A DNA stretch of 54,750 bases from Paludibacter propionicigenes (GCA_020721655.1 DYMG01000005.1:1-54750); one strand, 5' to 3'; shown: positions 1-11,075, counted from the first letter of the stretch. The notes: generated from the letters alone by a model not told the origin. Translations and numbers: made by a program.

Positions 1-192
1 TTTTTGCCTACTCTAAAAGCTTTTCGGCTTTCGCTTTGTTGAATAACTTTTTTTCTTGCAAGTTTTTGTTATTTCAGTTGCAAATCAAAAAAAAAACAGA
101 TATGCAAATATTTTTGTCTAAAATTGCTATTTAAATTGATTATAAATTATGATTAATACATTGTTTCTATTGATTAGACTATTTAATACTGT

Positions 193-2289
193 TTACTCCA
201 CTCCTATTTTATATGTAAAATCGCCTGTCATTTTAAATTTAATTTCATAATTGCTATAAATTTTCACGTGTTCATTATCTGGCTTTGTGTTAAATTTTGC
301 GGTAATTACAATTTTTTTAGTGTTCAACACTCTAAAGAATTTAGTTTTGTTTAGTGGAATATTAAGTTTTGTAATTTTTTTATCAATAACTTTATTGCTT
401 AGTAAATCTATATTGCCGGCATTTATAGTGTTTGTTTCAATAAAAATTGAGTCGGCTATATTTAGGCTATCATCTAACAAATACATTTGTACTACGGCTT
501 CTAAAGGAAATCCGTTGTAAGAAAATAGGTAAAAATTTCCGCTTTCAATTTCATTAATATTTTCGGTAATATTCATATCAATTGTGTCGGAAAGTTGTAA
601 ATTTGAAGCAATTAAGGATAGTGGAATTTCAACATCTATATTTGCTTTTACTTTAGCTCCGTAGTAAATAAAATCGGTTCCGGTTCCAACTGGTGGTGGC
701 GTTTCGGTGTAATTTGTTGCAAAATTTAGGTCGTAATAAAATTTATTTGGAATAATATTTATAAGTTCATTTGCATTAGAATTAGAGTTGTCTAAATTCA
801 TAACATTGAATGTTGGTGTAACATTAGAACTGCCTGTATTTATTGGCTTTTCGACAATAAAAGGTGTGTATTCAGTAGGAATTGAAAGTATTGAAGTTAG
901 GTTTTTATTTGTATTTTTTGCTTTTATTTCGTTAAAAAATATTCCGGCTTTTACCCCAACTTGATTTTCTACAGAAACAGAAAGCTTAACCTCATCAAAA
1001 TTTATATTTGCATTGGCAAGTTCGGTTAAAATTGCGAAATCGGTTTCGCCTTGTTGTTGCACATTTTCGTTTCCAAACCAACCTTGTGCGTAGTTTGGTA
1101 TTACTTCGGAAAAACTACTTTTTAAATAAATGCTATCGTTTAACGATAAAGCTATTAGTTGTCCGGTTGAGTCTATTGAGGCTGATAATGTGTAATTTAG
1201 CGTATTTACGGTGTCGTTATTTAAGCCACGCATATTTATTTGGTAATCAGATAGGTTTATGATGTTTGTATAAACTCCGGCATTTCCGCCATTTGCTGCC
1301 GGTATAACTCCTGCAAAAGTTAGTGGAACACTATTTTTTAAAACTTTTGGCATTTTATATTCAAAATTTATTGGCTGAGGTAGTGTGTTAAATATGTTTA
1401 TATTTATGTTTCCAGTCCTTACCTCCAATTCATTAATTTGCGTGTTATCAACATTTAATATTAATTTGTCGTTAAGTTCAATTATATTTTGGTTTGGAAA
1501 TTTTGCCAAAGCTGCCGATATTTTTATATCGTGAATGTTTATTGTTGCAGTTACCGATTTTGATGTATCGGTAATAATTATGCTATTTCCACCGGGGCTG
1601 TCTAATGTAATATCGCCATTTAAAATGCCTTCTATAGTAATGTTACTAAGCACTTTAGTAGATGTTACTGTTTCACCACTATATATTACTGGAAAAGCAT
1701 CATCAATAATAGTTTGTAAATTTCCGGCATTTTTAATTACAAACTCTAAATTTGTAATTGGTATTGGCAATTGATTTTCTATTGTAATATCTATAAAACC
1801 TTCAGAAATTGTTAGTGATTCAAAATATTCGGTAGCATCTAAAGTTAAATTATTGTATGCTTGCGTTGGTATTGCCGGAATATTTGTTGGCAATCCACTG
1901 TTTAGTCCGTTTATAATTGCGGTATAAATAGAACCACTTGGTCCGTTTTCCTCCTTGTCTTTCAAGGCAATATCGCCAAGCGAAACTCCATCAGAAACAA
2001 GAATGTCGTTAATTTTTAAATTGCTAAGTTTTGCAGTGTATTCGATAGTTGTGTCGGGAATTTTAAATATTGTATCTAAACTAAAATCGTAGAACGAATT
2101 GGTATAAACTAAAGAAACCGAATTATCTGAATTTATTAATAAAACCGTGTCGTTTACAATATTTTTAATGCTCATTGTGGTTTGTAGCAATGGCAATTCA
2201 ACATCTATATCCCAACTTGGTTTTGAGTTGTCTTTTTTACAAGAGACCAAAAAAATAATTATGAAAACTGTAACTAAAAATTGCTTCAT
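193..2289 (-). CDS. Large secreted/lipoprotein of unknown function
   Basis: 698-aa ORF; N-terminus MKQFLVTVFIIIFLVSCKKD is a lipoprotein signal peptide with lipobox LVSC; beta-rich body. Confidence 0.75.
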   Translation of the reverse strand: MKQFLVTVFIIIFLVSCKKDNSKPSWDIDVELPLLQTTMSIKNIVNDTVLLINSDNSVSLVYTNSFYDFSLDTIFKIPDTTIEYTAKLSNLKINDILVSDGVSLGDIALKDKEENGPSGSIYTAIINGLNSGLPTNIPAIPTQAYNNLTLDATEYFESLTISEGFIDITIENQLPIPITNLEFVIKNAGNLQTIIDDAFPVIYSGETVTSTKVLSNITIEGILNGDITLDSPGGNSIIITDTSKSVTATINIHDIKISAALAKFPNQNIIELNDKLILNVDNTQINELEVRTGNININIFNTLPQPINFEYKMPKVLKNSVPLTFAGVIPAANGGNAGVYTNIINLSDYQINMRGLNNDTVNTLNYTLSASIDSTGQLIALSLNDSIYLKSSFSEVIPNYAQGWFGNENVQQQGETDFAILTELANANINFDEVKLSVSVENQVGVKAGIFFNEIKAKNTNKNLTSILSIPTEYTPFIVEKPINTGSSNVTPTFNVMNLDNSNSNANELINIIPNKFYYDLNFATNYTETPPPVGTGTDFIYYGAKVKANIDVEIPLSLIASNLQLSDTIDMNITENINEIESGNFYLFSYNGFPLEAVVQMYLLDDSLNIADSIFIETNTINAGNIDLLSNKVIDKKITKLNIPLNKTKFFRVLNTKKIVITAKFNTKPDNEHVKIYSNYEIKFKMTGDFTYKIGVE

Positions 2290-2384
2290 TCTTTATATTT
2301 TGTATAAAAGTATTTAAAATATTGATAAGAGCATTAATTTTATTTTTTTGTTGCACAGTAATAATTATTAATTTTACAAAAAAA

Positions 2385-2627
2385 ATGAATACAACACAAA
2401 TACGCGAAAACATTAATAAAATTATTGAGTCTGTTTTAAAGATTGACAAAAATTTAATTAAAGAAACCGATTCTCCGGAAACAATAAGCGAATGGAATTC
2501 TTTATCGCACGTAATTTTAATTGATAAAATTGAGAAGCTCTTTTTAATTAGTTTTAATTTCGATGAACTTATTGAAATTGAAACTGTTTTAGACTTGTAC
2601 AATATTACAGAATACAAACTAAAATAA
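2385..2627 (+). CDS. Acyl carrier protein-like
   Basis: About 80 aa from internal ATG (MNTTQIRENINKII...); EWNSLSHV resembles the phosphopantetheine attachment motif of standalone carrier proteins. The ORF track start at 2322 adds an unlikely hydrophobic extension. Confidence 0.65.
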   Translation: MNTTQIRENINKIIESVLKIDKNLIKETDSPETISEWNSLSHVILIDKIEKLFLISFNFDELIEIETVLDLYNITEYKLK

Positions 2628-2631
2628 CAGA

Positions 2632-3699
2632 TTGAAAGACATAAGGTTATATACTAAAAGCGATTTGCAAAATTTTTCTGCACAGGTTTTACAAAATTTT
2701 GATGGAGAAATTCCAATTTCTTCATTACGTGTAAATTCCTTTTTGCACAACAAAAATATTGATGATACAGATATTGTTTTAATAGCCTATTTTAAAGACC
2801 ACAAGTTTGCCGCATATTTTGGGTTTATTCCCGATTTTTTTAGTGATGGCGAAAAATTTTACTGGAATTCGGGCTGGCGTGCCAACGAAAATATTGATAA
2901 ACGTGCGGCTAACATTGTTTTCTACAAGGCATTAAGTTTGTATGGCAACAATCTTATTTTAAACCATTTAACACCTCACACAAGAAAAGTTTTAAACTCT
3001 ACCAATATTTTTGAACAAGTAAAAGAATTGAAAGGCAAAAAGTTCTTTTTAAAATCGCCAATTAATGAAATATTGCTATCAAAAAACAAAAAATTAAAAT
3101 CAATTAGCTCAATTTTTTCATTTTCCGACAGGCTTATTAATTGGGTTTTTACCAATAACAATAATGCTAAAAATTACATTAATAAAATTGAAATTTTACC
3201 TAAAATAGATGCCGATTGTGAGCGTTTTATTAATTCAACAAAAAAGGAATTTATTAAGGATAATGTTTATAATATAAACCACGCTTTAGCATACAAATGG
3301 TTAACTAACAGTAATTTATACCAAATTGAAGCTGAAAAATATTATTTCAGTTTAATTGAGAATGTTTTTGAGAATTACATTATTAAAATTACTGATAATG
3401 AGGAGATTATTGGCGTTTTTCATATTGTAAACAGAAATTACAATTTTAAGCTATATTTTTCATATTTTAATTCCAAATTGAGCAATTCTATTGCAAAAGA
3501 TTTACGTTTGTTTTTGCAAAAAAATAATGCCAAAACTTTTTTAAGTTTCGACACTATTTTAAACTCCGAGCTTTCAAAATTTCAATTCTTGTTTACTAAA
3601 AAAACGTTGCAGTATTATACTTATTCTAAGCAAATTAGCAAACACATTAATAGCGAACAAAAATTTCAAGCCGGATTTGGCGATGTTCTCTATACCTAA
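2632..3699 (+). CDS. Putative acyltransferase (GNAT/FemAB-like), partner of the preceding carrier protein
   Basis: 355-aa ORF with TTG start 4 nt after the ACP-like gene; family assignment is weak. Confidence 0.4.
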   Translation: MKDIRLYTKSDLQNFSAQVLQNFDGEIPISSLRVNSFLHNKNIDDTDIVLIAYFKDHKFAAYFGFIPDFFSDGEKFYWNSGWRANENIDKRAANIVFYKALSLYGNNLILNHLTPHTRKVLNSTNIFEQVKELKGKKFFLKSPINEILLSKNKKLKSISSIFSFSDRLINWVFTNNNNAKNYINKIEILPKIDADCERFINSTKKEFIKDNVYNINHALAYKWLTNSNLYQIEAEKYYFSLIENVFENYIIKITDNEEIIGVFHIVNRNYNFKLYFSYFNSKLSNSIAKDLRLFLQKNNAKTFLSFDTILNSELSKFQFLFTKKTLQYYTYSKQISKHINSEQKFQAGFGDVLYT

Positions 3700-3702
3700 A
3701 AA

Positions 3703-3927
3703 TTAATTTTTATTTACGTTTCCGTCCTTAATAACAACTGCAAAAATAAACAGTGTAATTACTGCCGAAACAAATAAAATAAACATTGAGGTTAGAGCTT
3801 TGCTCATTACATCTTCAATGTCTATAATATCCCAAACGGCTAATAATGCAACTATTGTAACAAAAATAACAAAAGATATAAGAATGTACGATGAGATTTT
3901 TTTAATCATATCAGTTTTTTTATACAT
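3703..3927 (-). CDS. Small two-TM membrane protein
   Basis: 74-aa ORF with two hydrophobic segments. Confidence 0.5.
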   Translation of the reverse strand: MYKKTDMIKKISSYILISFVIFVTIVALLAVWDIIDIEDVMSKALTSMFILFVSAVITLFIFAVVIKDGNVNKN

Positions 3928-3950
3928 TTACTAAGTTTTACAAATCTTTA

Positions 3951-4193
3951 TTACTCAAAAAGTTCTTCTTGGTTATCGAGTTCGTCGTTTAAAAATTCTT
4001 CTGCATCAGCAAGCAAATCGTCTATTTCATCTTGAAAAGCAGGCTTGGTGTCTATCCACATTATTTCTTGATCTAAGTCGAAATCTTCTACATCGAAACC
4101 GACAATAAATTTAGGTGTTTCGGTGTGTACTACGTAAATTCTATCAGGGTCAACCTGAGAATTATCTGCTAATAAAAATTTAGGAATGCTCAT
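3951..4193 (-). CDS. Small acidic hypothetical protein
   Basis: 80-aa ORF, Asp/Glu-rich, 3 nt downstream of the sensor gene on the same strand. Confidence 0.55.
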   Translation of the reverse strand: MSIPKFLLADNSQVDPDRIYVVHTETPKFIVGFDVEDFDLDQEIMWIDTKPAFQDEIDDLLADAEEFLNDELDNQEELFE

Positions 4194-4196
4194 TTT

Positions 4197-6461
4197 TTAC
4201 AATTTATTAAAGTTATTAAAATCGTTAGATATTATTATTATTTTTTCAACACCATAAGAATCGTTCTTAACAGGCATATATACCTGATGAAGAACAAATT
4301 TATTGTTGTTTATTTTTATTATCGATATTGTTTTTTCACTTTCTCCGGAAATAATATTTTCCCATCTTTGTTCATATTCTTTTTCGCTTTCGTTGGTTAA
4401 ATATAGAAGCATTTTGTTATGTTTCCCTAATACTTCTTTAGAATTCACCTTCAAATATTCTAAAAAATTATTGCTTATATATGTAATTTCGCCTTGAGTA
4501 TTGCACTCAATAATAAATTGCGATGTATTTAATGCGTTTGTAAGTGATTGAGATGCTATGGTTCTTCTTTCTACATCTTCTTGTGTTGCAATAAGTTCTT
4601 CCATATTTTGTCGCATTTCTTCTTCTTGCGAACGCATTTCTTCTGATTGCTGATTTGTTTGTTCTAATAAAAATTTTGTTTTTTCGTTGTTTTTTACCGT
4701 TAATATTGTTGATGCTATTGTAGTTGCTAATTTTTCAATAAATTCTAATTTATATTTTTCGTATTCGGTAAACGATGCTATTTCTATTACTCCTATTACG
4801 TCGTCGTCGTTCTTTATTGGCACTAAAAGCAACGCTGTTGGGTTTGAGCTACCTAAACCAGATGTTATTGTTATGTATTCTTGAGGAATATCGGTTAAAT
4901 AAATGCTTTGTTTTTCAACATAGCAGGTTCCTATTAAGCCTTCTCCTTTGGTTATTGTTTTTTCTAAATATTTTTTTCTGTCATAAGCATAAACTGCTGA
5001 AAGTGTGATTTCGTTGGAGTTATGTTCATCAACAATAAAAATTGCTCCTTGATTTGAATTTGTGTATTTAACTAAATTTTTAATTATTTCGTTATTCAAA
5101 TCTTGTATATTTTCATTGTTTTTCCTCAATATTTCTGCAAAAAACGCATAACCATGATTTGCCCATGTTCGTTTTTCTTCTTCTTTTTTGTATTCTATTT
5201 CTATATTTTTTGAATTTATTAAATGGTCTCGCATACTCACTAAAGCTTTTCCTAATATATCGTTTTCGCTTAATAAGTTAACTTCGGCACTTAATTCGTC
5301 TTCCCCAATTTTTTCGGCAAATTCTGTTTTTTCTATTAAGCTTTCTTTTAATAAATTCATTGCTTTTTGCATTTCGCCTAATTCGTCGTTTTGTTTAACA
5401 TTTAAGCTTTGCAATTTTTTCAATTCGCCCAAAGACATCATTTTAAGGGAGTTGGTAATATTTTTAATTGGTTTGGTAATTGGCAAAGTTATTAATGCTA
5501 TAAAAATTGCTAATACTACAAGACCAAAAAAGCCTATTATTAAAGTCGATATTATTGTGTTAATGGCTTCCTCCTCAAGTTTGTATTTTGGTAAGTTGTA
5601 AAGCAGAATCCAAAAGTTGTTAGAATTAGCTATTTTAATTTTCGAATAGGTTTCATAAATATCTGTTCCTCCAATATTATTAATTCTCGAATAAAAATTT
5701 GACGTTTTCAAATGATTTAGCACCTCATCTTTTGCGACAAACTCTTCGCCAATCAACTCACTATTAATATTATACAAATAATTACCTTGTTGCGATATTA
5801 ACTCAACTTTTCCGCCATCGGGTAATTTAATATTGTTTAGTAAATGCTGAACGTTACTAAGTTTTATATCAATACCAACTATTCCTATTCTCTTGTTTGT
5901 TTTTTTCATTTGAACAGAAAGGCTTGTAACCAAACATTCATCTTGTTTCTGTCTTGTAAAAGAGTATAAATAAGGCTCTAAACAAGTTTCATTGCCAGAA
6001 TTAACAATTTCGGCATACTCGGGTGTAATGCCTTTAATTTCGGTGTTTTTTATTATTTTATCGCCTACCCTTTCGGCTGCAAACAAAACTCTTTTTTGTT
6101 CTTTTATGCCATTAGCATTAGTTTGTGTATATTCCCAGCTATCCCAAATTCCATCAATATTTTTGTTATATTTAAGTACATTGTTATAGTTTTCAAGAAT
6201 TAAATCTCTGTTATTCTGACTATTATAATCAGTTATTGAATTATTTACATAAGCCAATGTTCTTATAACTGTAAAATAATTTTCTATTTTATCATTAATT
6301 TGTAAGGCATATTTTTCCGCAGTTTTATTAACATCAGACATACCAATAGTATAATAATCATTTTTGCTAACAAAACCCAAATACGCAATTGTTGTCCCAA
6401 AAACCAATATTGTAGCCGCCAAAATAAGAAGTAACAACTTAGTTCTTATTGATAATTTCAT
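4197..6461 (-). CDS. Membrane sensor protein: extracellular Cache-like domain, HAMP, GAF, coiled coil, PAS; no visible output domain
   Basis: N-terminal TM, about 270-aa periplasmic region, second TM followed by HAMP-like TLPITKPIKNITNSLKMMSLGEL, GAF-like region, Q/E-rich coiled coil, C-terminal PAS (FIIECNTQGEITYISNNFLEYL); ends without a kinase or GGDEF motif. Confidence 0.75.
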   Translation of the reverse strand: MKLSIRTKLLLLILAATILVFGTTIAYLGFVSKNDYYTIGMSDVNKTAEKYALQINDKIENYFTVIRTLAYVNNSITDYNSQNNRDLILENYNNVLKYNKNIDGIWDSWEYTQTNANGIKEQKRVLFAAERVGDKIIKNTEIKGITPEYAEIVNSGNETCLEPYLYSFTRQKQDECLVTSLSVQMKKTNKRIGIVGIDIKLSNVQHLLNNIKLPDGGKVELISQQGNYLYNINSELIGEEFVAKDEVLNHLKTSNFYSRINNIGGTDIYETYSKIKIANSNNFWILLYNLPKYKLEEEAINTIISTLIIGFFGLVVLAIFIALITLPITKPIKNITNSLKMMSLGELKKLQSLNVKQNDELGEMQKAMNLLKESLIEKTEFAEKIGEDELSAEVNLLSENDILGKALVSMRDHLINSKNIEIEYKKEEEKRTWANHGYAFFAEILRKNNENIQDLNNEIIKNLVKYTNSNQGAIFIVDEHNSNEITLSAVYAYDRKKYLEKTITKGEGLIGTCYVEKQSIYLTDIPQEYITITSGLGSSNPTALLLVPIKNDDDVIGVIEIASFTEYEKYKLEFIEKLATTIASTILTVKNNEKTKFLLEQTNQQSEEMRSQEEEMRQNMEELIATQEDVERRTIASQSLTNALNTSQFIIECNTQGEITYISNNFLEYLKVNSKEVLGKHNKMLLYLTNESEKEYEQRWENIISGESEKTISIIKINNNKFVLHQVYMPVKNDSYGVEKIIIISNDFNNFNKL

Positions 6462-6580
6462 TTTTTATAATATTTATTAATTTTCAAAGTACTATAATTT
6501 TTAGGTAATATACAATTATTTAAATACTTTTTTATTTATTTTGCTGTTTAATTCATAAATAAAAAATTATACATACACAT

Positions 6581-9070
6581 ATGATTAGATTTTTCCTCTT
6601 ATTTTTATCAATATATACTTTTATATTAAATGCACAAACCGGAGAAAACTGGTTTAATTATTTACAAAATAATAGAAGTACGCCTTATAAGTCTATTGAA
6701 AAAAATTTTAACATTGACAAGCACAACATATACACAAAACATTTTGAACGCTTAAAATGGAAAAATAAAAATCTACTTAACGATGATGGTAGTGTTACAA
6801 CACAAAACGAGCTTGTAATCGCTTATAAAAAGTACAAATCATCTAAAACATCAAATAATTTTGGAAATTGGTCGCCATTAGGACCTTTTTCTTGGGTAAA
6901 CGGCGACAACGGCTACAATCCGGGAAATGGAAGAATTAATGCCATTAATGTTGACCCAAACAATAGCAATATAATTTATGCTTGTGCTTCATCAGGAGGT
7001 TTGTGGAAATCTAACGATGCGGGCACAACGTGGAACACAAACACCGACAATCTCACAATTCTTGGCACTTCAGACATTGCTATAAACCCTCAAAACTCGA
7101 ACATTCTTTATCTTGCAACTGGCGACAGAGATGGCTTAGACACTTACGGCATAGGCGTTTTAAAATCTATCGACGGGGGCTCCACTTGGCAACCAACAGG
7201 TTTGCACAGCAACATTCCAACCGAAACGTTTATTGTAAATTGCTTAGCAATAAACAATAACAATCCAAACATAATTTTTGCAGGAACATCGAGTGGACTT
7301 TTTAGAACTGAAGATGCCGGCACAACTTGGCAAGAAATTATTACTTCAGGAAATTTTAAACAAATAAAAATAAATCCACTAAACCCTAACACAGTTTTTG
7401 CTGCCGATAATAAATCGTTTTTTCGTTCATATAATTCGGGCTTAACATTCGAATGTATTACCGAAGGTTTGCCTACATCTGGGAGTAGAATTGTTTTTGA
7501 TGTTACTCCGGCAGACAGTTCTTATATATATTTAATGTATGCAAATACATCTGGCAATTTTGGTGGGGTTTACCAATCTGTTGATGGTGGTAGTAGTTTT
7601 ACAATGAAGGTTGACATAAACACCATAAACCTTCTTGGATACGACATTGATGGCTTAGACGATGCAACACAAGCTTGGTACGATTTAGCTTTAGCCGTTT
7701 CTCCATCAAACAAATTAGAAATATATACTGGAGGAATAAACATATGGAAATCGACTGACGGAGGTACAAATTGGCAAAACTCAAGCAATTGGGTTTATAC
7801 AACACCTTCAACCTATTCGCATGCCGATATTCATTCACTAAATTTTTATGGCAACACTTTATACTGTGGCTCTGACGGAGGTGCATTTTCAAAAAACGGA
7901 AACGATGTTTGGTCGAACATAAGTAACGGGCTAAACATAAGCCAAATTTATAGCTTTAGCAACTCAGAATTAAATCCAAATTTAATAACAATCGGCTGTC
8001 AAGATAATGGCTCTAACCTTTTAAATTTTAACCAATGGACTCACATTATGGGTGCCGATGGTATGAAAACAATTATTGATTATTCCGACCAAACATTAAG
8101 TTTTATTACATATCAATACGGAGCAATTCTACGGTCTGACTTTTATGGAGAGTATATAACCAATATTTTCAATCCAGATGATTATTCCGAAACTAGCGAA
8201 TGGCTTACCCCTTATGTTTTATCTCATAGCACAAAATACACAATGTACGTTGGTTGCACAAACATTTACAAAACCGAAAATGGCGGAATATCTTGGGCTA
8301 AAACCACTGATTACTCTACAATAGAGTTCGATGTTATGGCGATTGCACCAACAAACGACAATATTGTTATTGCATATAACGGTAGCGTTTTTATTCGCAC
8401 AACCGATGGAGGAATTACATGGCAACCACTAAACACTCTAATTGGAGGAGCAATAACCGACATTGAATTTTCTAATACCGACGAAAATATAGTTTACGCA
8501 TGCTTAACAAGCGGACACTCCTCACGTGTTTACAAATCTGTTGATTGCGGAACAAACTTTACACAGATAACAAAAACACTTCCAGCCTTAGGCTCTAACT
8601 GCTTAGCTTTAGAGAACAACGACGTTAATGGCATTTATTTAGGTATGGAATTCGGCGTTGTTTACACAAACGACAACTTAACCGAATGGATAGATTTTTC
8701 GGAAAACTTGCCAAATGTAAAAGTAACAGACATTCAATATCTTAGTTCTATAAATAAAGTTAGACTTGCAACTTTTGGCAGAGGTGTTTGGGAGTCTGAC
8801 ACGTTTAATAGCTCTGTAAATATAGAGAGTTCTCAACTTTTTTCAAATTTTAAAATATATCCAAATCCTGCAAAAGAAAATATTAATATTGAAGCTAATA
8901 ATTTTTCTAAAATTGTTATTTACAACTCATCTGGGGTACTAATTAAAAAATTCGCCAACACATCTAACACTATAAATTTTAGCACATCTAATTTAGTTGA
9001 AGGTTTGTATTTTGTAAAAGTGATCGCCAAAAATGGAGAATACTACACAAAGAGTTTCATCAAAAATTAA
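6581..9070 (+). CDS. T9SS-sorted protein with BNR/sortilin-type beta-propeller repeats
   Basis: 829 aa; signal peptide; repeated S.DGG.TW motifs (SNDAGTTW, SIDGGSTW, TEDAGTTW, STDGGTNW); C-terminal YPNPAKENINIE...GLYFVKV Por sorting tail. Confidence 0.85.
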   Translation: MIRFFLLFLSIYTFILNAQTGENWFNYLQNNRSTPYKSIEKNFNIDKHNIYTKHFERLKWKNKNLLNDDGSVTTQNELVIAYKKYKSSKTSNNFGNWSPLGPFSWVNGDNGYNPGNGRINAINVDPNNSNIIYACASSGGLWKSNDAGTTWNTNTDNLTILGTSDIAINPQNSNILYLATGDRDGLDTYGIGVLKSIDGGSTWQPTGLHSNIPTETFIVNCLAINNNNPNIIFAGTSSGLFRTEDAGTTWQEIITSGNFKQIKINPLNPNTVFAADNKSFFRSYNSGLTFECITEGLPTSGSRIVFDVTPADSSYIYLMYANTSGNFGGVYQSVDGGSSFTMKVDINTINLLGYDIDGLDDATQAWYDLALAVSPSNKLEIYTGGINIWKSTDGGTNWQNSSNWVYTTPSTYSHADIHSLNFYGNTLYCGSDGGAFSKNGNDVWSNISNGLNISQIYSFSNSELNPNLITIGCQDNGSNLLNFNQWTHIMGADGMKTIIDYSDQTLSFITYQYGAILRSDFYGEYITNIFNPDDYSETSEWLTPYVLSHSTKYTMYVGCTNIYKTENGGISWAKTTDYSTIEFDVMAIAPTNDNIVIAYNGSVFIRTTDGGITWQPLNTLIGGAITDIEFSNTDENIVYACLTSGHSSRVYKSVDCGTNFTQITKTLPALGSNCLALENNDVNGIYLGMEFGVVYTNDNLTEWIDFSENLPNVKVTDIQYLSSINKVRLATFGRGVWESDTFNSSVNIESSQLFSNFKIYPNPAKENINIEANNFSKIVIYNSSGVLIKKFANTSNTINFSTSNLVEGLYFVKVIAKNGEYYTKSFIKN

Positions 9071-9082
9071 ACAACAATAATT

Positions 9083-10996
9083 TTGAAAATTATTTTATCA
9101 ACAATTTTTGCTTTTATTTTTTTAACATCTAATTCGCAGCTTAACACCCAAAACATTATAAACAAAGCACGAACCGACATTTACAACAAAAACTACAGCG
9201 AAGCCTTACAAAAATTAAATTCAGTTATTGAAATTAAACCCGAATTAATTGAACCATATTTTTATAGAGGAATAATAAAATATCAACTAAACGATTTTGT
9301 TGGAGCCGATGCCGATTTAACAAAAACAATAACAATGAACCCCTACTACACTTCGGCTTACCACTATTTAGGAATTGTAAAAAGCAATATGTTCGATTTT
9401 AGTTCTGCTATATCGCACATAAACAAAGCCATAGGACTTTCGAGCTACGATGCATCAATATATTTAACCAAAGGCATTATTTATTTACAGATGAACGAAA
9501 CCGAAAAAGCTATTTCAAGTTTTAACGAATCTGTAAAATTAAACAACCAAATAGCTGAAACCTATTTAAACATTGGAATTGCACATTTAATAAGAAAAGA
9601 GTACAACGAATCGTTAAAAAATTTAAACAAAGCAATAAAATTAAATAGTTTTTTTGCCGATGCCTTTGCAAGAAAAGCAATTGTTTATTTAGAAACAAAC
9701 AAATTAGACAGTTCGCTAACAGAAATAAATGCTGCCATAAAATTAGATAAAAACAACCCACTATATTACTATTGGCGAGCAAATATAAATTACAAAATTC
9801 CAAATTTTAACGCAACAATAAGCGATTACAGTAAAACAATTGAATTATCGCCTGAAAATGCACTTGCTTATTATAACCGTGCAATAGTTGAAAACGAAAT
9901 AGGCTTATACAACGAAGCAATAACCGACTATGCAAAAGTAAACGAATTAGAACCAAATAATTTACTTGCATACTACAATAAAGGCACAATCTTTTACAAC
10001 CAAAACAACTACAAACAAACAATTATTGAAATGACAAAATCTATTGAAATACTTCCTGAATTTTACCAAGCATACAAACTACGAAGTATCTCTAAATTGA
10101 AAATAGGTGATAAAAAAGGAGCATTTACCGACAATTTAATTGCAGAAAAACTAAATAACAACATAAACAAGATAGGAATTGACACAAACAAACTTAACAA
10201 AATAATAAGCCTAAACGATAATTTTACCTCAATTACAAATAACAAAAACACAATTGACGCATTTAAAAATATTGAATTTAAAATAGTTACAAAAGAATTT
10301 AACACCGACGTTTTTCTAAAAAACTATTTCTATGAAGAAATAGAAGAACTAAATTCAATTTTACCAAAACAATACAAAGTAGTGTTAACAAATAATAATT
10401 CAGACCTAAACAATAACCAAACTAATGAAATAGAACTTTTTTTAGCAAATTTACCAAACAAAAACAGTAAAGAAATGCTATTTCTAACTTCACTTATAAA
10501 TATAGAAATAAAAAACAACAAAACCGCCGAAGATAAATTAATTACACTAATAACTACAACCAACAATTATTTTATAGCCAACTACACACTTGCAACACTA
10601 TACGAAAAAACATTTTACCTAAACAACAGCTTAACTAGTGTTGATAACACAATAAATATTAATGGATTAAACAACAACTACACTACCTCAAAAAACAAAA
10701 CCAATTACACCCAAATTATTGATTATTATAGCAAACTTTTACAAAAAAACGCATTAGTAAACTTTAATTTAGGCAATATTTACAACACTTTAGGCGAATA
10801 TTACACATCAATATATTACTACACAAAATCAATAAACGAAGACCCTTACTTTACTTTTGCCTACTTTAACCGCGGATTAACAAACATACTTATAAAAGAA
10901 AACGAAAAAGCATGCATAGATTTCAGTAAATCAGGCGAATTAGGATTTCAAAAAGCATACAATTTAATAAAACAATATTGCAACCCAATAAAATAA
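9083..10996 (+). CDS. TPR-repeat protein
   Basis: 637 aa; many 34-aa repeats (A.AY..RG....Y..A..DY.K.IEL.P); TTG start. Confidence 0.8.
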   Translation: MKIILSTIFAFIFLTSNSQLNTQNIINKARTDIYNKNYSEALQKLNSVIEIKPELIEPYFYRGIIKYQLNDFVGADADLTKTITMNPYYTSAYHYLGIVKSNMFDFSSAISHINKAIGLSSYDASIYLTKGIIYLQMNETEKAISSFNESVKLNNQIAETYLNIGIAHLIRKEYNESLKNLNKAIKLNSFFADAFARKAIVYLETNKLDSSLTEINAAIKLDKNNPLYYYWRANINYKIPNFNATISDYSKTIELSPENALAYYNRAIVENEIGLYNEAITDYAKVNELEPNNLLAYYNKGTIFYNQNNYKQTIIEMTKSIEILPEFYQAYKLRSISKLKIGDKKGAFTDNLIAEKLNNNINKIGIDTNKLNKIISLNDNFTSITNNKNTIDAFKNIEFKIVTKEFNTDVFLKNYFYEEIEELNSILPKQYKVVLTNNNSDLNNNQTNEIELFLANLPNKNSKEMLFLTSLINIEIKNNKTAEDKLITLITTTNNYFIANYTLATLYEKTFYLNNSLTSVDNTININGLNNNYTTSKNKTNYTQIIDYYSKLLQKNALVNFNLGNIYNTLGEYYTSIYYYTKSINEDPYFTFAYFNRGLTNILIKENEKACIDFSKSGELGFQKAYNLIKQYCNPIK

Positions 10997-11075
10997 TAGA
11001 AAAAAAAGCATATTCCCTTTTTAATTCTATAAATATTTTGTACTTTTCCAAAATAAAAATCTAATAACTTTATTA

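Noticed and set aside
2237-2617. 126-aa minus-strand ORF
   Set aside because: Antisense to the ACP-like gene, low-complexity I/S/K composition typical of AT-rich antisense frames.
5188-5601. 137-aa + strand ORF
   Set aside because: Lies wholly antisense within the sensor gene, no domain-like pattern.
9522-9803. 93-aa minus-strand ORF inside the TPR gene
   Set aside because: Antisense shadow of TPR repeats, Leu/Cys-rich without family resemblance.
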